Below, in pieces: positions 23,585 through 32,256 of a stretch of DNA of 64,000 bases (the stretch's first letter is position 1; the number at the start of each line of letters is the position of its first letter). A model generated the notes under the pieces. That model saw nothing but the letters and a program-made list of their open reading frames with translations. It was not told the DNA's origin and made no database searches. The translations under genes were made by a program, and so were the position numbers. Source of the DNA: Streptomyces sp. NBC_01288 (GTDB taxonomy: Bacteria > Actinomycetota > Actinomycetes > Streptomycetales > Streptomycetaceae); assembly GCF_035982055.1 (NCBI RefSeq), contig NZ_CP108427.1, positions 4,402,001 to 4,466,000 on the forward strand, in the 5' to 3' direction.

Positions 23585-25723
23585 GTGGGAAGAGGGCTGC
23601 ATGGACGCGGGGCGCTGTTCGAGGCACAGCCGCCCGGTCTCGCCTCGCGCCTGATCGGCCTGCGGCCGTACGAGCTGCTCACCTCGCCGTACGAACATCC
23701 GGAACCGCCCTTCGTGGTGCTCGCGGGCGCGCGCGGGCTCGGCAAGAGCATGGCGCTGGCCGAGTTGCGGAGCGCGTACCGCGGGCACACGCCGGTCGCG
23801 CTCATCGACTGCGAGGCGGACCGGCTGACCCGGCTGCCGGACGGGCGACCCGCCGCCACCTGGTCGCCGGTGTGGCAGGCGCTGGCGACCGTCGCGGAGC
23901 AGCTGCGGGAGCCGGTGGTGCACGGGGCCGGGAGCATCGACTTCCCGCGCCTGGAAGCCGGGTTGCTGGCCGTGTGCGCGACCGGGTGGGGCTCGCGGGA
24001 CGAGGACAGTGCCCGCGAGGAGGCCCGGCGCATCCTGCTGCTGAGCGACCCGGCGCGGCGCTGGGCGGTGATCGCGCAGGGCTGGGCCGGCAAGGTCGCC
24101 TCCCGGCTGATCGCCAATCTGTCGGGGACCGGGCCGGTCGGCCAGGCCGTCATCGAGGCGACCCTGGACACCCTCTTCGACCTGGTGTGGACGCCGAACG
24201 GGCTGCTGAAGGCGGGCGCGGACTGGTACAGCGCCTACCCGGGCGCGAGCGGTGACGCCAAGCGCGGGCTGATCGAGATCGCCCGCGACTTCCGCGCCGA
24301 CGGCACCTCCCGCGCGGACGCCGAACGCTGGCTGCTGCGCGCCCTGTTGGCCGATCTGACGGACACCTACGGGCGCCGGTGGGAGCGGATGCGCCGGGTG
24401 GGGCGGCCGGTCGTCCTCGTCGACAACGTGCAGTCGGGGCCCGGTCCCGGGCTGATGAAGGCCGTACTGCGGGAGCGTGCCGACGGCACCGGTGACCAGG
24501 TGGTGTTCTTCGCCGGGCTGCGCGGCCGTCGTCACCCCGAACTGCCGGACGCCGTACGGCATCCGCTGCCCGAGGTGGCGCGTGCGAGCGGCTGGGTGCC
24601 GGGGGCCTCGCCCTCGTCCCGGGCCTTGTTGGTGACCTTGCCCGCGCTGACTCCCGAGGAGGCGCGGCGCGTCATCGCCGACATGTGCGCCACCGACGCC
24701 GACGGCTCTACGCGTGTCGAGGTGCCGCCCCAACTGCCGTACGCCATCCACCGGTTGACGGCCGGCAGTCCGCTGGGGGCCGCGGTGCTGGGACAGGCCG
24801 TACGGCAGAACCGGCCCGCGGGGGCGGTCAGTCCGGGCGAGTTGCTGACCGCCGGGCTCAAGCCGGACGGGGACGCGGAGGGTGAACGGCGGCCCGTGTA
24901 CCGGGAGTTGCTCGACCGACTGGTGCCGCCGGGACTCGCGGAGGAGCTGGCCGTGCTCGCCACCGCGCACGACGGGGACTCGGCGCGGGCCCTGGCCGAG
25001 GCCCGGCTCGGGGACAGTTTCGGGGCGGCCGGGGTGAACCGGCTGCGCACCCAGCTCACCGCCGAGGGACTCCCCCCGGCCGAGGGCTACTTCGTCGGCG
25101 ACCCCTTCCTGCGCACCCTGCTCCTGCTCCGCCTGCACCTCGACGACGCCGACCACGGCCGCTGGCGTGCCGTCCACCGCTCCCTGCTCTCGCACTACGA
25201 CGGCCTGCCCGGCAACCCGGACACCCCGGCCCGCGCCCGCTACCGCCTGCACCACGAACTCGCCCTGGGCGACACGGCGGACGCGGTCGCGTACCTGCGC
25301 AACACCTTCCGCACCATCACGCCGTACGCCTGGCTGGAGACGCTGCTGTTCGTCACCGCCGCGCCCTACTACCACGCGCACGATCCGCACGGCCGGGACA
25401 TCGGCGCGCCCGGCGACCACCGCAAGGCCGTCGCGCTCGCCCGCACGGACGCCGAGGAGGACCCCCCGGCCGGTGTGGACCCGGCCCTGCATCTGACGGT
25501 ACGGCGGCTGCTGCACGCGGTGTGGCAGGTGACGGATCCGCTGGTGCTGCCGGACGAGGAGGTCGCGGGGCGGATGCACTTCGATCTGGAGCAGTTGTCG
25601 AACATCTGGCCCGCGGGCAGCGAACCGCTGTGGCGGGCCGCCCAGCAGTGGCCCGAACTGGCCCTGGCCGGGCGCCCGTTGAGGGTGCCGGGCGGCGACG
25701 ACCGAGACGGGGGCGGACGATGA
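23585..25723 (+). CDS. P-loop NTPase of unknown function, partner of a membrane-anchored receptor
   Basis: 712 residues from GTG 23585 (GGGGGAG seven bases before; GTG 23555 is in frame upstream). Walker A is GARGLGKS at residues 48-55; a Walker B-like strand is VGRPVVLVDNV near 280. The C-terminal half is helical, without recognisable TPR or WD repeats, and contains repeated Leu/Arg/Asp-rich helices. No membrane segment. Overall it resembles STAND/AAA-type signalling ATPases rather than ABC ATPases (no LSGGQ). Its stop overlaps the next gene's ATG as ATGA, so the pair is stoichiometrically linked. Function unknown. Confidence 0.78.
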   Translation: MGRGLHGRGALFEAQPPGLASRLIGLRPYELLTSPYEHPEPPFVVLAGARGLGKSMALAELRSAYRGHTPVALIDCEADRLTRLPDGRPAATWSPVWQALATVAEQLREPVVHGAGSIDFPRLEAGLLAVCATGWGSRDEDSAREEARRILLLSDPARRWAVIAQGWAGKVASRLIANLSGTGPVGQAVIEATLDTLFDLVWTPNGLLKAGADWYSAYPGASGDAKRGLIEIARDFRADGTSRADAERWLLRALLADLTDTYGRRWERMRRVGRPVVLVDNVQSGPGPGLMKAVLRERADGTGDQVVFFAGLRGRRHPELPDAVRHPLPEVARASGWVPGASPSSRALLVTLPALTPEEARRVIADMCATDADGSTRVEVPPQLPYAIHRLTAGSPLGAAVLGQAVRQNRPAGAVSPGELLTAGLKPDGDAEGERRPVYRELLDRLVPPGLAEELAVLATAHDGDSARALAEARLGDSFGAAGVNRLRTQLTAEGLPPAEGYFVGDPFLRTLLLLRLHLDDADHGRWRAVHRSLLSHYDGLPGNPDTPARARYRLHHELALGDTADAVAYLRNTFRTITPYAWLETLLFVTAAPYYHAHDPHGRDIGAPGDHRKAVALARTDAEEDPPAGVDPALHLTVRRLLHAVWQVTDPLVLPDEEVAGRMHFDLEQLSNIWPAGSEPLWRAAQQWPELALAGRPLRVPGGDDRDGGGR

Positions 25724-27261
25724 GAGCGTGGCCGCACGAACTGGTCCAGCGGATCCGGACGATCCCGCTCTACCGCTACACGGCCCTCGTGGTCGCCGCC
25801 GCGCTGGTCTTCGGGCTGGTCCAGCTGACCCGCACCCTCCTGCACGACGACCGCACCTGCGCGGCCGGGGTGGCCCGGCCCGAGGACAGTTCCGAGTGCG
25901 TGGGGGTGTCGACCTCCTCGTTCGACTTCGGGCAGCGTCAATTCGCCGACACCATCAGGGCGATGGACCGCGAGAACCGCACCCTCAAGGCGGGCACGTA
26001 CGTCACCGTCGCGCTCTTCGAGCCGTTCACCGCGACCGACGCCGACACCATGAACGACGTGGGGCACGAGCTTCAGGGCGCCTATCTCGCCCAGTACCAG
26101 GCCAACCACGACGACAACGGCGAGACCCCGTACATCCGGCTGGTCCTCGCCAACCCCGGTGCCACGGGCGCCTATTGGGAGCGGACCGTCGACCGGATAG
26201 TGACGATGACGACCTCGTCCGACCGGCTGCGCGCGGTCACCGGCATAGGGACGAGCACCGACAACAACAAGAAGGCCGTCGCGGAACTGACCCGGCTCGG
26301 CGTCCCGGTGATCGGCACCTCCATCACCGCCGACGACCTCGCCAACGGCCAGCAGGGCAAGGACCCTTACCCCGGTCTGGCCCGCGTCTCCCCCACCAAC
26401 ACCGACGAGGCCCGCGCCCTCGCCGCCTACGCCAAGGTGACCGCCGACCGGGCCCTGCTGGTCTACGACAAGCCCGGCGACCCGTACACGAAGACGCTCC
26501 AACAGGCCTTCGCCACGCTGCTCAAGGGCTCGCCGTACGGCTCCTGGCCGTTCACCCCGCCCGCCGACCGCAGCCAGGAAGGCAGCACGCCCAACACCTT
26601 CCGGCAGATCGCCGACCTCGTCTGCGACACGGACGCCAGGCTGGACACCGTGTTCTTCGCCGGACGGCACACCCAACTCCGCCAGTTCATCAACGCGTTG
26701 GGCCGCCGCGGCTGCCAGTCCCGCACGTTCACCGTGCTCACCGGCGACGAGGGCTCGTACCTCACCGGCGACAAGAAGCTCGACCGCAGCGCCCTGCAAC
26801 ACGGCGTCGCCGTCCGCTACACGGCCCTCGCCCACCCGGACGCCTGGGTCAACAAGCCCCCGGCGACGGGTGGTTCGGCCCAGGACACCCGGGACCTGGA
26901 GAAGCTGGTGGCCACCGCCAAGACCTCCCCCGTCGGCCCGATCGGCCCGGCCTCCCTCGACGACGGCCAGGCGATCATCGCCTACGACGCGATGCGCCTC
27001 GCCGTCCACGGCATCCGCGAGGCCACCCCCGACCAGCGGAAGATCCCGCCGCTGGCCGACGTCGGCCTCCAATGGCCGCAGGTGAAGGGCTCGTTGCGGG
27101 TGAACGGGGCGAGCGGCTGGATCTGCCTGGACGTCCACGGCAACCCGTACGACAAGGCCGTACCGATAGTGGAACTCACCCCGAAGGGCGGCTCCCGCTT
27201 CGTGAGGATCGCCTGGCCGGAGGACAGACCACCCGCGAAGGACTGCCTGCCTCCGGCCTGA
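25720..27261 (+). CDS. Membrane-anchored type-I periplasmic-binding-fold receptor
   Basis: 513 residues from ATG 25720. One N-terminal membrane helix (LYRYTALVVAAALVFGLVQL, about 18-37) puts the rest outside the cell. The exterior part has the alternating two-lobe pattern of Leu/Ile/Val-binding proteins: YVTVALFEPFT, AVTGIGTSTDNNKKAVAELTRLGVPVIGTSI, ALLVYDKPGDPYTKTL, LDTVFFAGRHTQLRQFI and DGQAIIAYDAM. Two cysteines near the start and two near the end could form disulfides. No permease or ABC ATPase is nearby, so a sensor role coupled to the overlapping NTPase is more likely than transport. Confidence 0.75.
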   Translation: MRAWPHELVQRIRTIPLYRYTALVVAAALVFGLVQLTRTLLHDDRTCAAGVARPEDSSECVGVSTSSFDFGQRQFADTIRAMDRENRTLKAGTYVTVALFEPFTATDADTMNDVGHELQGAYLAQYQANHDDNGETPYIRLVLANPGATGAYWERTVDRIVTMTTSSDRLRAVTGIGTSTDNNKKAVAELTRLGVPVIGTSITADDLANGQQGKDPYPGLARVSPTNTDEARALAAYAKVTADRALLVYDKPGDPYTKTLQQAFATLLKGSPYGSWPFTPPADRSQEGSTPNTFRQIADLVCDTDARLDTVFFAGRHTQLRQFINALGRRGCQSRTFTVLTGDEGSYLTGDKKLDRSALQHGVAVRYTALAHPDAWVNKPPATGGSAQDTRDLEKLVATAKTSPVGPIGPASLDDGQAIIAYDAMRLAVHGIREATPDQRKIPPLADVGLQWPQVKGSLRVNGASGWICLDVHGNPYDKAVPIVELTPKGGSRFVRIAWPEDRPPAKDCLPPA

Positions 27262-27298
27262 ACACCGCTGTTCGCTACAGCCTGAACACCCCTGATTC

Positions 27299-28282
27299 CT
27301 ACGGCCGTTCGCCCGCCTTGTCGACGATGGCCCGGCGCAGGACGGCGGTGTCGGCGGTGACCGTGCCCTTCTTCACGCCCGCGTTGTCCTTGGTGGCCAC
27401 CTCGCGCTCGCCGAGGAACTCGTAGGTCTTCGCGTCGAAGATCCACTCGTCCCGGGTCGGGTTGTCGGGATCGTCGCGGCCGATGGCGACACCGGTCCGC
27501 CCTGCGGCGTCCTTCACGCCCTGGACCGCCGTCACCCCGGGAATCTTGGCCACGGCCCGAAAGAGAGCCGCGCTCTGCTCCGGCGGCACGATCGAATCGT
27601 GGAGCAGATCGCCGACCAGCACGAACATCGCCTGGTACTTCTCCTGGCCGCTGTACTTCGGGGCGGTCTTGGCGAGGTACTCGTACATCGCGGCGGCGTC
27701 GGTCGGCAGCGTCTTGACGTGGTTGTAGTAGGACGAGACCTCCCAGCCGCCGTTGCCCGACTTCAGCCAGCCCGGCTTCACGTCGACCGGGATGACGAAC
27801 GGCTTCTCGCCCGCCTCCACCTTCAGCCCCTTGTGCAGACCGTCCACCGTCATCCACACCTCCTGCCGGTGCAGCGGCGCGATCTTCGCCTTCTCGCCCT
27901 CCTCGTACGCGGCGTAGGACACCTTGCTGTCCACGTACACGAACTGGTCGTCGCGGACCGTGCCGTAGGACTTCTCGTGCTCGGCCGCCAGCGCGATGTG
28001 CTCCAGGAGCGCGGTCGTCGCGCTGCTCGGCGGCTGCGCGGCCGCCGGGGCGGAGCCGGAGGACGGCAGGACGACGAAGGTGACGGCCGCGGCGGTGGCG
28101 ACGGCGGTCGCGGCGAGCGCGGGGCGCAGCCACTTGTTCCGCCGGGAAGCGGGCGCGCTCTCCTGGACAGCCGCGGTGACAGCTGCGGTCTCGTGCCGGA
28201 TCTCGGTCATCAGATGCTCCTTGAGGAGTCGGTGACGGCCCGGCGGAAGGTCTCTCTCGGGAAGTTCCGGGAGTTGATTCAT
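27299..28282 (-). CDS. CU044_5270-family membrane protein, partner of the ECF sigma factor
   Basis: 327 residues from ATG 28282. A cytoplasmic N-terminus of about 50 residues with LPERDLPPGRHRLLKEHLM precedes one membrane helix (LRPALAATAVATAAAVTFVVLPS). The outer domain is about 250 residues with YFYNHVKTLP-like and GVTAVQGVKDAAGRTGVAI segments typical of the CU044_5270 family. The start overlaps the sigma gene's stop by four bases. The layout is that of an anti-sigma factor, though no zinc-binding HxxxCxxC motif is present. Confidence 0.8.
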   Translation of the reverse strand: MNQLPELPERDLPPGRHRLLKEHLMTEIRHETAAVTAAVQESAPASRRNKWLRPALAATAVATAAAVTFVVLPSSGSAPAAAQPPSSATTALLEHIALAAEHEKSYGTVRDDQFVYVDSKVSYAAYEEGEKAKIAPLHRQEVWMTVDGLHKGLKVEAGEKPFVIPVDVKPGWLKSGNGGWEVSSYYNHVKTLPTDAAAMYEYLAKTAPKYSGQEKYQAMFVLVGDLLHDSIVPPEQSAALFRAVAKIPGVTAVQGVKDAAGRTGVAIGRDDPDNPTRDEWIFDAKTYEFLGEREVATKDNAGVKKGTVTADTAVLRRAIVDKAGERP

Positions 28283-28899
28283 CGTTGTCCCTCCCTCAGG
28301 GGCCCGACCGCACTGCCGCGGTCACCATTCATCTGTCCGTCCCGCAAGGGGAGTTCCACACTTTTCAGATGTTTCGCGAGCTTTGCGCGCGCCCGTGAGA
28401 GCCGCGACCGTACGGTCCCCACCGGCACCCCGAGCGCCTCGGCCGCGGCCCGGTAGTCGAGGCCGGACCACACGCACAGGGCGAGCACCTCGCGCTCGGC
28501 GCGGCGCAGGGTGGCCAACGCGGTGCGTACGAGGGCGAGTTCGGCGGTGTCGTCGAGGCGGGCGGCGACCTCGTCGGCGAAGTCGCGCTCGACCTCGTCA
28601 CGGGGCAGCCGGGAGAGCGCCGCCGTGTGTCTTCGGGCGGCGCGGCGCGCGTTGCGCGTGACGTTGGTGGCGATGCCGAGCAGCCAGGGCCGTAGCGAAC
28701 CGCCCTCCTCGTCGACCTTGCCGCGCAGGCGCCAGGCGTCCAGGAAGGTCAGCGACACGATGTCCTCGGCCTGCGCCCAGTCCCCCGTGAGCCGGAAGGC
28801 GTGGTTGTAGACGGAGCGTGCGTACGCGTCGAAGAGCTCGCCGAAGGCGTCATGGTCCCCCGCGCGGATGCGTTTCCTCAACCGCAGATTCGTATCCAC
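28279..28899 (-). CDS. ECF RNA polymerase sigma factor
   Basis: 206 residues. Region 2 reads HDAFGELFDAYARSVYNHAFRLTGDWAQAEDIVSLTFLDAWRLRGKV (residues about 15-61) and region 4 RTALATLRRAEREVLALCVWSGLDYRAAAEALGVPVGTVRSRLSRARAKL (about 128-176). A 30-residue C-terminal extension is charged. It is cotranslated with the CU044_5270-family gene, its likely regulator. A strong hairpin just upstream isolates it from the cytochrome c operon. Confidence 0.92.
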   Translation of the reverse strand: MDTNLRLRKRIRAGDHDAFGELFDAYARSVYNHAFRLTGDWAQAEDIVSLTFLDAWRLRGKVDEEGGSLRPWLLGIATNVTRNARRAARRHTAALSRLPRDEVERDFADEVAARLDDTAELALVRTALATLRRAEREVLALCVWSGLDYRAAAEALGVPVGTVRSRLSRARAKLAKHLKSVELPLRDGQMNGDRGSAVGPLREGQR

Positions 28900-28921
28900 A
28901 CCCCTCTACCTGTCCGTACGA

Positions 28922-28966
28922 CGAAGGCCGGTTCCGGTGACCCATGTCACACGGAACCGGCCTTCG
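28922..28966. terminator. Terminator hairpin of the cytochrome c maturation operon
   Basis: CGAAGGCCGGTTCCG and CGGAACCGGCCTTCG form a 15-bp perfect stem, with an inner GTGAC/GTCAC stem closing on CCAT. It starts 19 bases after the ccsB stop and lies directly before the sigma gene. Confidence 0.75.
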
Positions 28967-28984
28967 CCGTACGGGAGTCGCGGC

Positions 28985-30103
28985 TTACACGCCGGCGTAG
29001 GAGTGCTTGCCGCCGACGAAGATGTTGACGCCGTAGTAGTTGAAGATCCAGCAGCCGAAGGCGATCAGGGCCAGGTAGGCGGCCTTGCGGCCCTTCCAGC
29101 CGGCCGTGGCGCGGGCGTGCAGGTAGCAGGCGTAGGCGACCCAGGTGATGAACGCCCAGGTCTCCTTGGGGTCCCAGCCCCAGTAGCGGCCCCAGGCCGA
29201 CTCGGCCCAGATCGAGCCCGCGATGATCGTGAACGTCCACAGCGGGAAGACGGCCGCGTTGACGCGGTAGGAGAACTTGTCGAGGTTCGCCGAGGCGGGC
29301 AGCCGCTCCATGACGGAGGTGGCGAAGGCGCCGGGCTTGCCGCCGTTGGCCAACTTGCTCTCGTACGAGTCCTTGAAGAGGTAGAGCAGTGTGCCGACGG
29401 CGCCCACGTAGAAGACCGCGCCGCAGATGATCGCCGTCGAGACGTGGATGTACAGCCAGTACGAGTGGAGGGCGGGAACCAATTGATCGCTGGCGGTGTA
29501 CAAGACAGTGACGGCGATGCCGAGATCGAGGAGGACCGTCGTGACCAGGAACAGGCCGAGCCAGCGCACGTTCTTCTTGAGCAGCAGCAGCGTGAGGTAC
29601 ACGCCGACGGCGACCGTGGAGAAGGTGATGTTGAACTCGTACATGTTGCCCCAGGGCGCCCGCTCCACCGAGGCCGCGCGGGCGAGGACGCCGCTCAGCT
29701 CCACGAGGAACGCGAGAACGGTGAGGGACACGGCGATACGGCCGTAGAGGTCGCCCTGTTCGTCCCCGCCGTGCGCGCCGGGACCGTCCGGTACATCGCG
29801 CGAGCCGGACGCGGCCCGGACGACGACCTTCGGCCGCTCCAGCACGGTGGTGCCGCCGGCGTTCTGCACGGTGACGGCGGGCGCCGCCGCCTTCTTCGCG
29901 TCGGCACCGGTCAGCGCGGCGGCCGTACGGCCGATCTTGCTGCGGCTGCCGAAGGTCCATTCGGCGATGTACGCGAAGAAGGCCAGGGTGTAGACGGCCA
30001 TCGAGGAGTAGATCAGCGTGTTGCTGAGGTTGGCCAGGTGCTCGTTGGTGGCAGCGGCCAGATTGGTCACGGAGGCGATATCGGTTGCGGCGGCGAGAGT
30101 CAC
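28985..30103 (-). CDS. ccsB: Cytochrome c biogenesis protein CcsB/ResC (haem export and ligation)
   Basis: 372 residues with about eight membrane helices. The WWD-like haem-handling motif is visible as WGRYWGWDPKETWAFITWVAYACYLHAR, with conserved histidines around LHSYWLYIHVSTAIICG. With ResB it forms the system II synthetase that moves haem across the membrane and attaches it to apocytochrome c. A linker of about 90 hydrophilic residues (including AKKAAAPAVTVQNAGG) follows the first helix. The ATG overlaps the resB stop by four bases. Confidence 0.92.
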   Translation of the reverse strand: MTLAAATDIASVTNLAAATNEHLANLSNTLIYSSMAVYTLAFFAYIAEWTFGSRSKIGRTAAALTGADAKKAAAPAVTVQNAGGTTVLERPKVVVRAASGSRDVPDGPGAHGGDEQGDLYGRIAVSLTVLAFLVELSGVLARAASVERAPWGNMYEFNITFSTVAVGVYLTLLLLKKNVRWLGLFLVTTVLLDLGIAVTVLYTASDQLVPALHSYWLYIHVSTAIICGAVFYVGAVGTLLYLFKDSYESKLANGGKPGAFATSVMERLPASANLDKFSYRVNAAVFPLWTFTIIAGSIWAESAWGRYWGWDPKETWAFITWVAYACYLHARATAGWKGRKAAYLALIAFGCWIFNYYGVNIFVGGKHSYAGV

Positions 30104-32253
30104 TTCTCAGCCCCTTCGGCGGGTACGGGCGGTTCGACGCCGGAGTCGGAGTCGTGGGTGTCGGCGTCGGAGGTGGGGGTGGGGGTCTTCGGGTCGTCGT
30201 CGGTCTTCGCCGGGCCGGTGCGGGGCGTGGGCGAGCCGGTCTCGGACGTGGTCGAGCCCCCGTCCGTCTTGGTCGGGGCCTCGTCGGTCTTCGCCGAGCC
30301 CTGGTCGGACTTCGTCGAGGCGGTGCCGGGCGTGGGCAAGCCGGTCTCGGCCGTGGTCGAGCCCTCGCCGGTCTTCGTCGGGCCGATGCCGGAAGTGGGC
30401 GAGCCGGTCTCGGATTTGGTCGAGCCCCGGTCGGACTTCGCCGAGCCGGTGTCGGACTTGATCGAGCCCCCATCGGACTTCGCCGAGCCCTGGTCGGGCT
30501 TCGCCGAACCGGTGTCGGACTTCGTCGAGCCCCCGTCCCTCTTCGTCGGGGCCCGGTCGTGCACCAGTGCGGCCAGGTCGCCGAGTTCCTCGGGGAGTTT
30601 CGCGGACTCGCTGCGGCCGAGGCCGGCCATTTCTACGACCGTCACCCCGTCGGCGCCGCGCGCAGCCCGTACCCAGACGCGGCGGCGCTGGATGAACAGG
30701 GAGCCGGCCAGACCGACGATCGCGGTGAGGGCTCCGGTCAGGGCCCAGGTGGTGCCGGGCTGCTGGACGACCTGGAAGCCCGCCCACTCCTTGATCTGCT
30801 TGTCGAAGGTGATCGACCCGGCGCCGTTCGGCAGCGTCATCGTCTCGCCGGGCAGCAGCTGGGACTTGAGGATGGCGCCCTTGGCGGTCTTGAACTGCTT
30901 CAGGTTCTTCGTGTCCAGCTGGTACACGTTCTGCGGGACGCCCGAGTTGACGCCGAGGTCACCGTGGTAGCCGGTCACGTTGAGCACCGGGTAGTCGAGC
31001 CCGGGGTACTGGGAGAACATCGTGCCGCTGCCCTTGGCGTAGGTCGGCACGAACAGGGCGGCGAAACCGAGCTGTTCGGCGACGCCCTGGGTGTTCTTGT
31101 AGCCGTCGAGGACCTTGATCGCGCCCTGCGAGGTGACGTTGGAGTCGATCGGCAGCATCGGCACGGCCTGGTGGAGGACCACCTTGCCCTTGCCGTCCCG
31201 GACGGTGACGACGGGGGCGTAGCCGTGGCTGACGAGGTAGACCTTCGAGTCGCCGATCTCCAGCGGCTCGTTGACCTTGATCGTGTGCTTCTCCGCCTTG
31301 CCGTAGGCGCCGAGGCTGTAGGTGATGTCGGCCTGGAAGGTGCTCGGGGTGCCGCGGTTGGGGCCGGTGCGCTCGTACGTGCCGACGAAGTTCTTCAGGT
31401 TGAAGCTGAAGGGCACGAGGTCGTCGTCGCTGAAGAGGTTGCCGGACTTGAAGTCGTCGTACTGGGTGAGGGTGTTGGAGAAGCCGTCGCCCTCGACGAT
31501 CAGCTTGTCGCCCTCGGACTTGAAGAGCTGTCCCCAGGCGAAGGCGATCAGCATCACGATCAGCGCGAGGTGGAAGAGGAGGTTGCCGGTCTCGCGCAGG
31601 TAGCCCTTCTCGGCGGCTACGGCGTCACCGTCGACGTGCGCCCGGAAGCGCCGCTTCCGCAGCGTCGCGAGGGCGACCTCACGGACCTGCTCGGGCTCGG
31701 CGTCGGTGCGCCAAGTGGCGTACGCGGGAAGGCGGTTGAGGCGCTTGGGCGCGCCCGGCGGGCGGCCGCGGAGCTGGCCGACGAACTGCCAGGTGCGCGG
31801 GATGATGCAGCCGATGAGGGAGATGAACAGCAGGACGTAGATCGCGCCGAACCAGGCCGAGCCGTAGACGTGGAAGAGGCCGAGCTTCTGGTAGATCGGC
31901 CCGAGCGTCTTGTGCGCGTCCTGGAACTCGGAGACCTTCAGCGCGTCGGTGCCGGACTGCGGGATCAGCGAGCCGGGGACCGCGCCGAGCGACAGCAGGA
32001 ACAGGAGCATCAGCGCGACCCGCATCGAGGTCAGCTGCCGCCAGAACCAGCGCGCCCAGCCGAGCACTTCACGACCGGTCCAGGCGAGCCGGCCGGTCAG
32101 GCCGGGGGCGCGGTTGCCGCCGAAGGAGCCGGGCATGGCGGTCTCGACGGGGGCCGTGGAGAGCTGGGAGCCGGCGGCGCCGAGGTCCTGGTCGTCGCCG
32201 GAGGGGTCGGCCCGGGGCGTCTCGGCGGGCGAGTCGGCGGTCGTCTTGCTCAT
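30100..32253 (-). CDS. resB: Cytochrome c biogenesis protein ResB with heptad-repeat tail
   Basis: 717 residues. Four membrane helices are expected: near residues 75-95 (SMRVALMLLFLLSLGAVPG), 130-150 (WFGAIYVLLFISLIGCIIP), 215-235 (LLFHLALIVMLIAFAWGQLF) and 495-515 (WALTGALTAIVGLAGSLFI), with a large external domain between the third and fourth. The last 120 residues form a Ser/Thr/Lys/Asp/Gly heptad repeat, absent from ResB proteins I know. It partners CcsB in haem attachment to cytochromes c, including those of the bcc-aa3 supercomplex. Confidence 0.92.
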   Translation of the reverse strand: MSKTTADSPAETPRADPSGDDQDLGAAGSQLSTAPVETAMPGSFGGNRAPGLTGRLAWTGREVLGWARWFWRQLTSMRVALMLLFLLSLGAVPGSLIPQSGTDALKVSEFQDAHKTLGPIYQKLGLFHVYGSAWFGAIYVLLFISLIGCIIPRTWQFVGQLRGRPPGAPKRLNRLPAYATWRTDAEPEQVREVALATLRKRRFRAHVDGDAVAAEKGYLRETGNLLFHLALIVMLIAFAWGQLFKSEGDKLIVEGDGFSNTLTQYDDFKSGNLFSDDDLVPFSFNLKNFVGTYERTGPNRGTPSTFQADITYSLGAYGKAEKHTIKVNEPLEIGDSKVYLVSHGYAPVVTVRDGKGKVVLHQAVPMLPIDSNVTSQGAIKVLDGYKNTQGVAEQLGFAALFVPTYAKGSGTMFSQYPGLDYPVLNVTGYHGDLGVNSGVPQNVYQLDTKNLKQFKTAKGAILKSQLLPGETMTLPNGAGSITFDKQIKEWAGFQVVQQPGTTWALTGALTAIVGLAGSLFIQRRRVWVRAARGADGVTVVEMAGLGRSESAKLPEELGDLAALVHDRAPTKRDGGSTKSDTGSAKPDQGSAKSDGGSIKSDTGSAKSDRGSTKSETGSPTSGIGPTKTGEGSTTAETGLPTPGTASTKSDQGSAKTDEAPTKTDGGSTTSETGSPTPRTGPAKTDDDPKTPTPTSDADTHDSDSGVEPPVPAEGAEK
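30192..30548 (-). repeat. 21-bp tandem repeat encoding about 17 heptads in ResB
   Basis: The units read like STKSDTG, SAKPDQG, SAKSDGG, SIKSDTG, SAKSDRG, STKSETG and so on, about 17 in a row, degenerating towards the stop. Lysine and Asp/Glu alternate, and the segment should be disordered and cytoplasmic. Confidence 0.85.
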
Positions 32254-32256
32254 CGA

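Noticed and set aside
23585-27261. Ordinary ABC importer
   Set aside because: The ATPase lacks the LSGGQ signature and there is no permease gene, so a standard importer is not supported.
28922-28966. Riboswitch before the sigma gene
   Set aside because: It is a simple long hairpin after ccsB; no aptamer-like conserved core was recognised.
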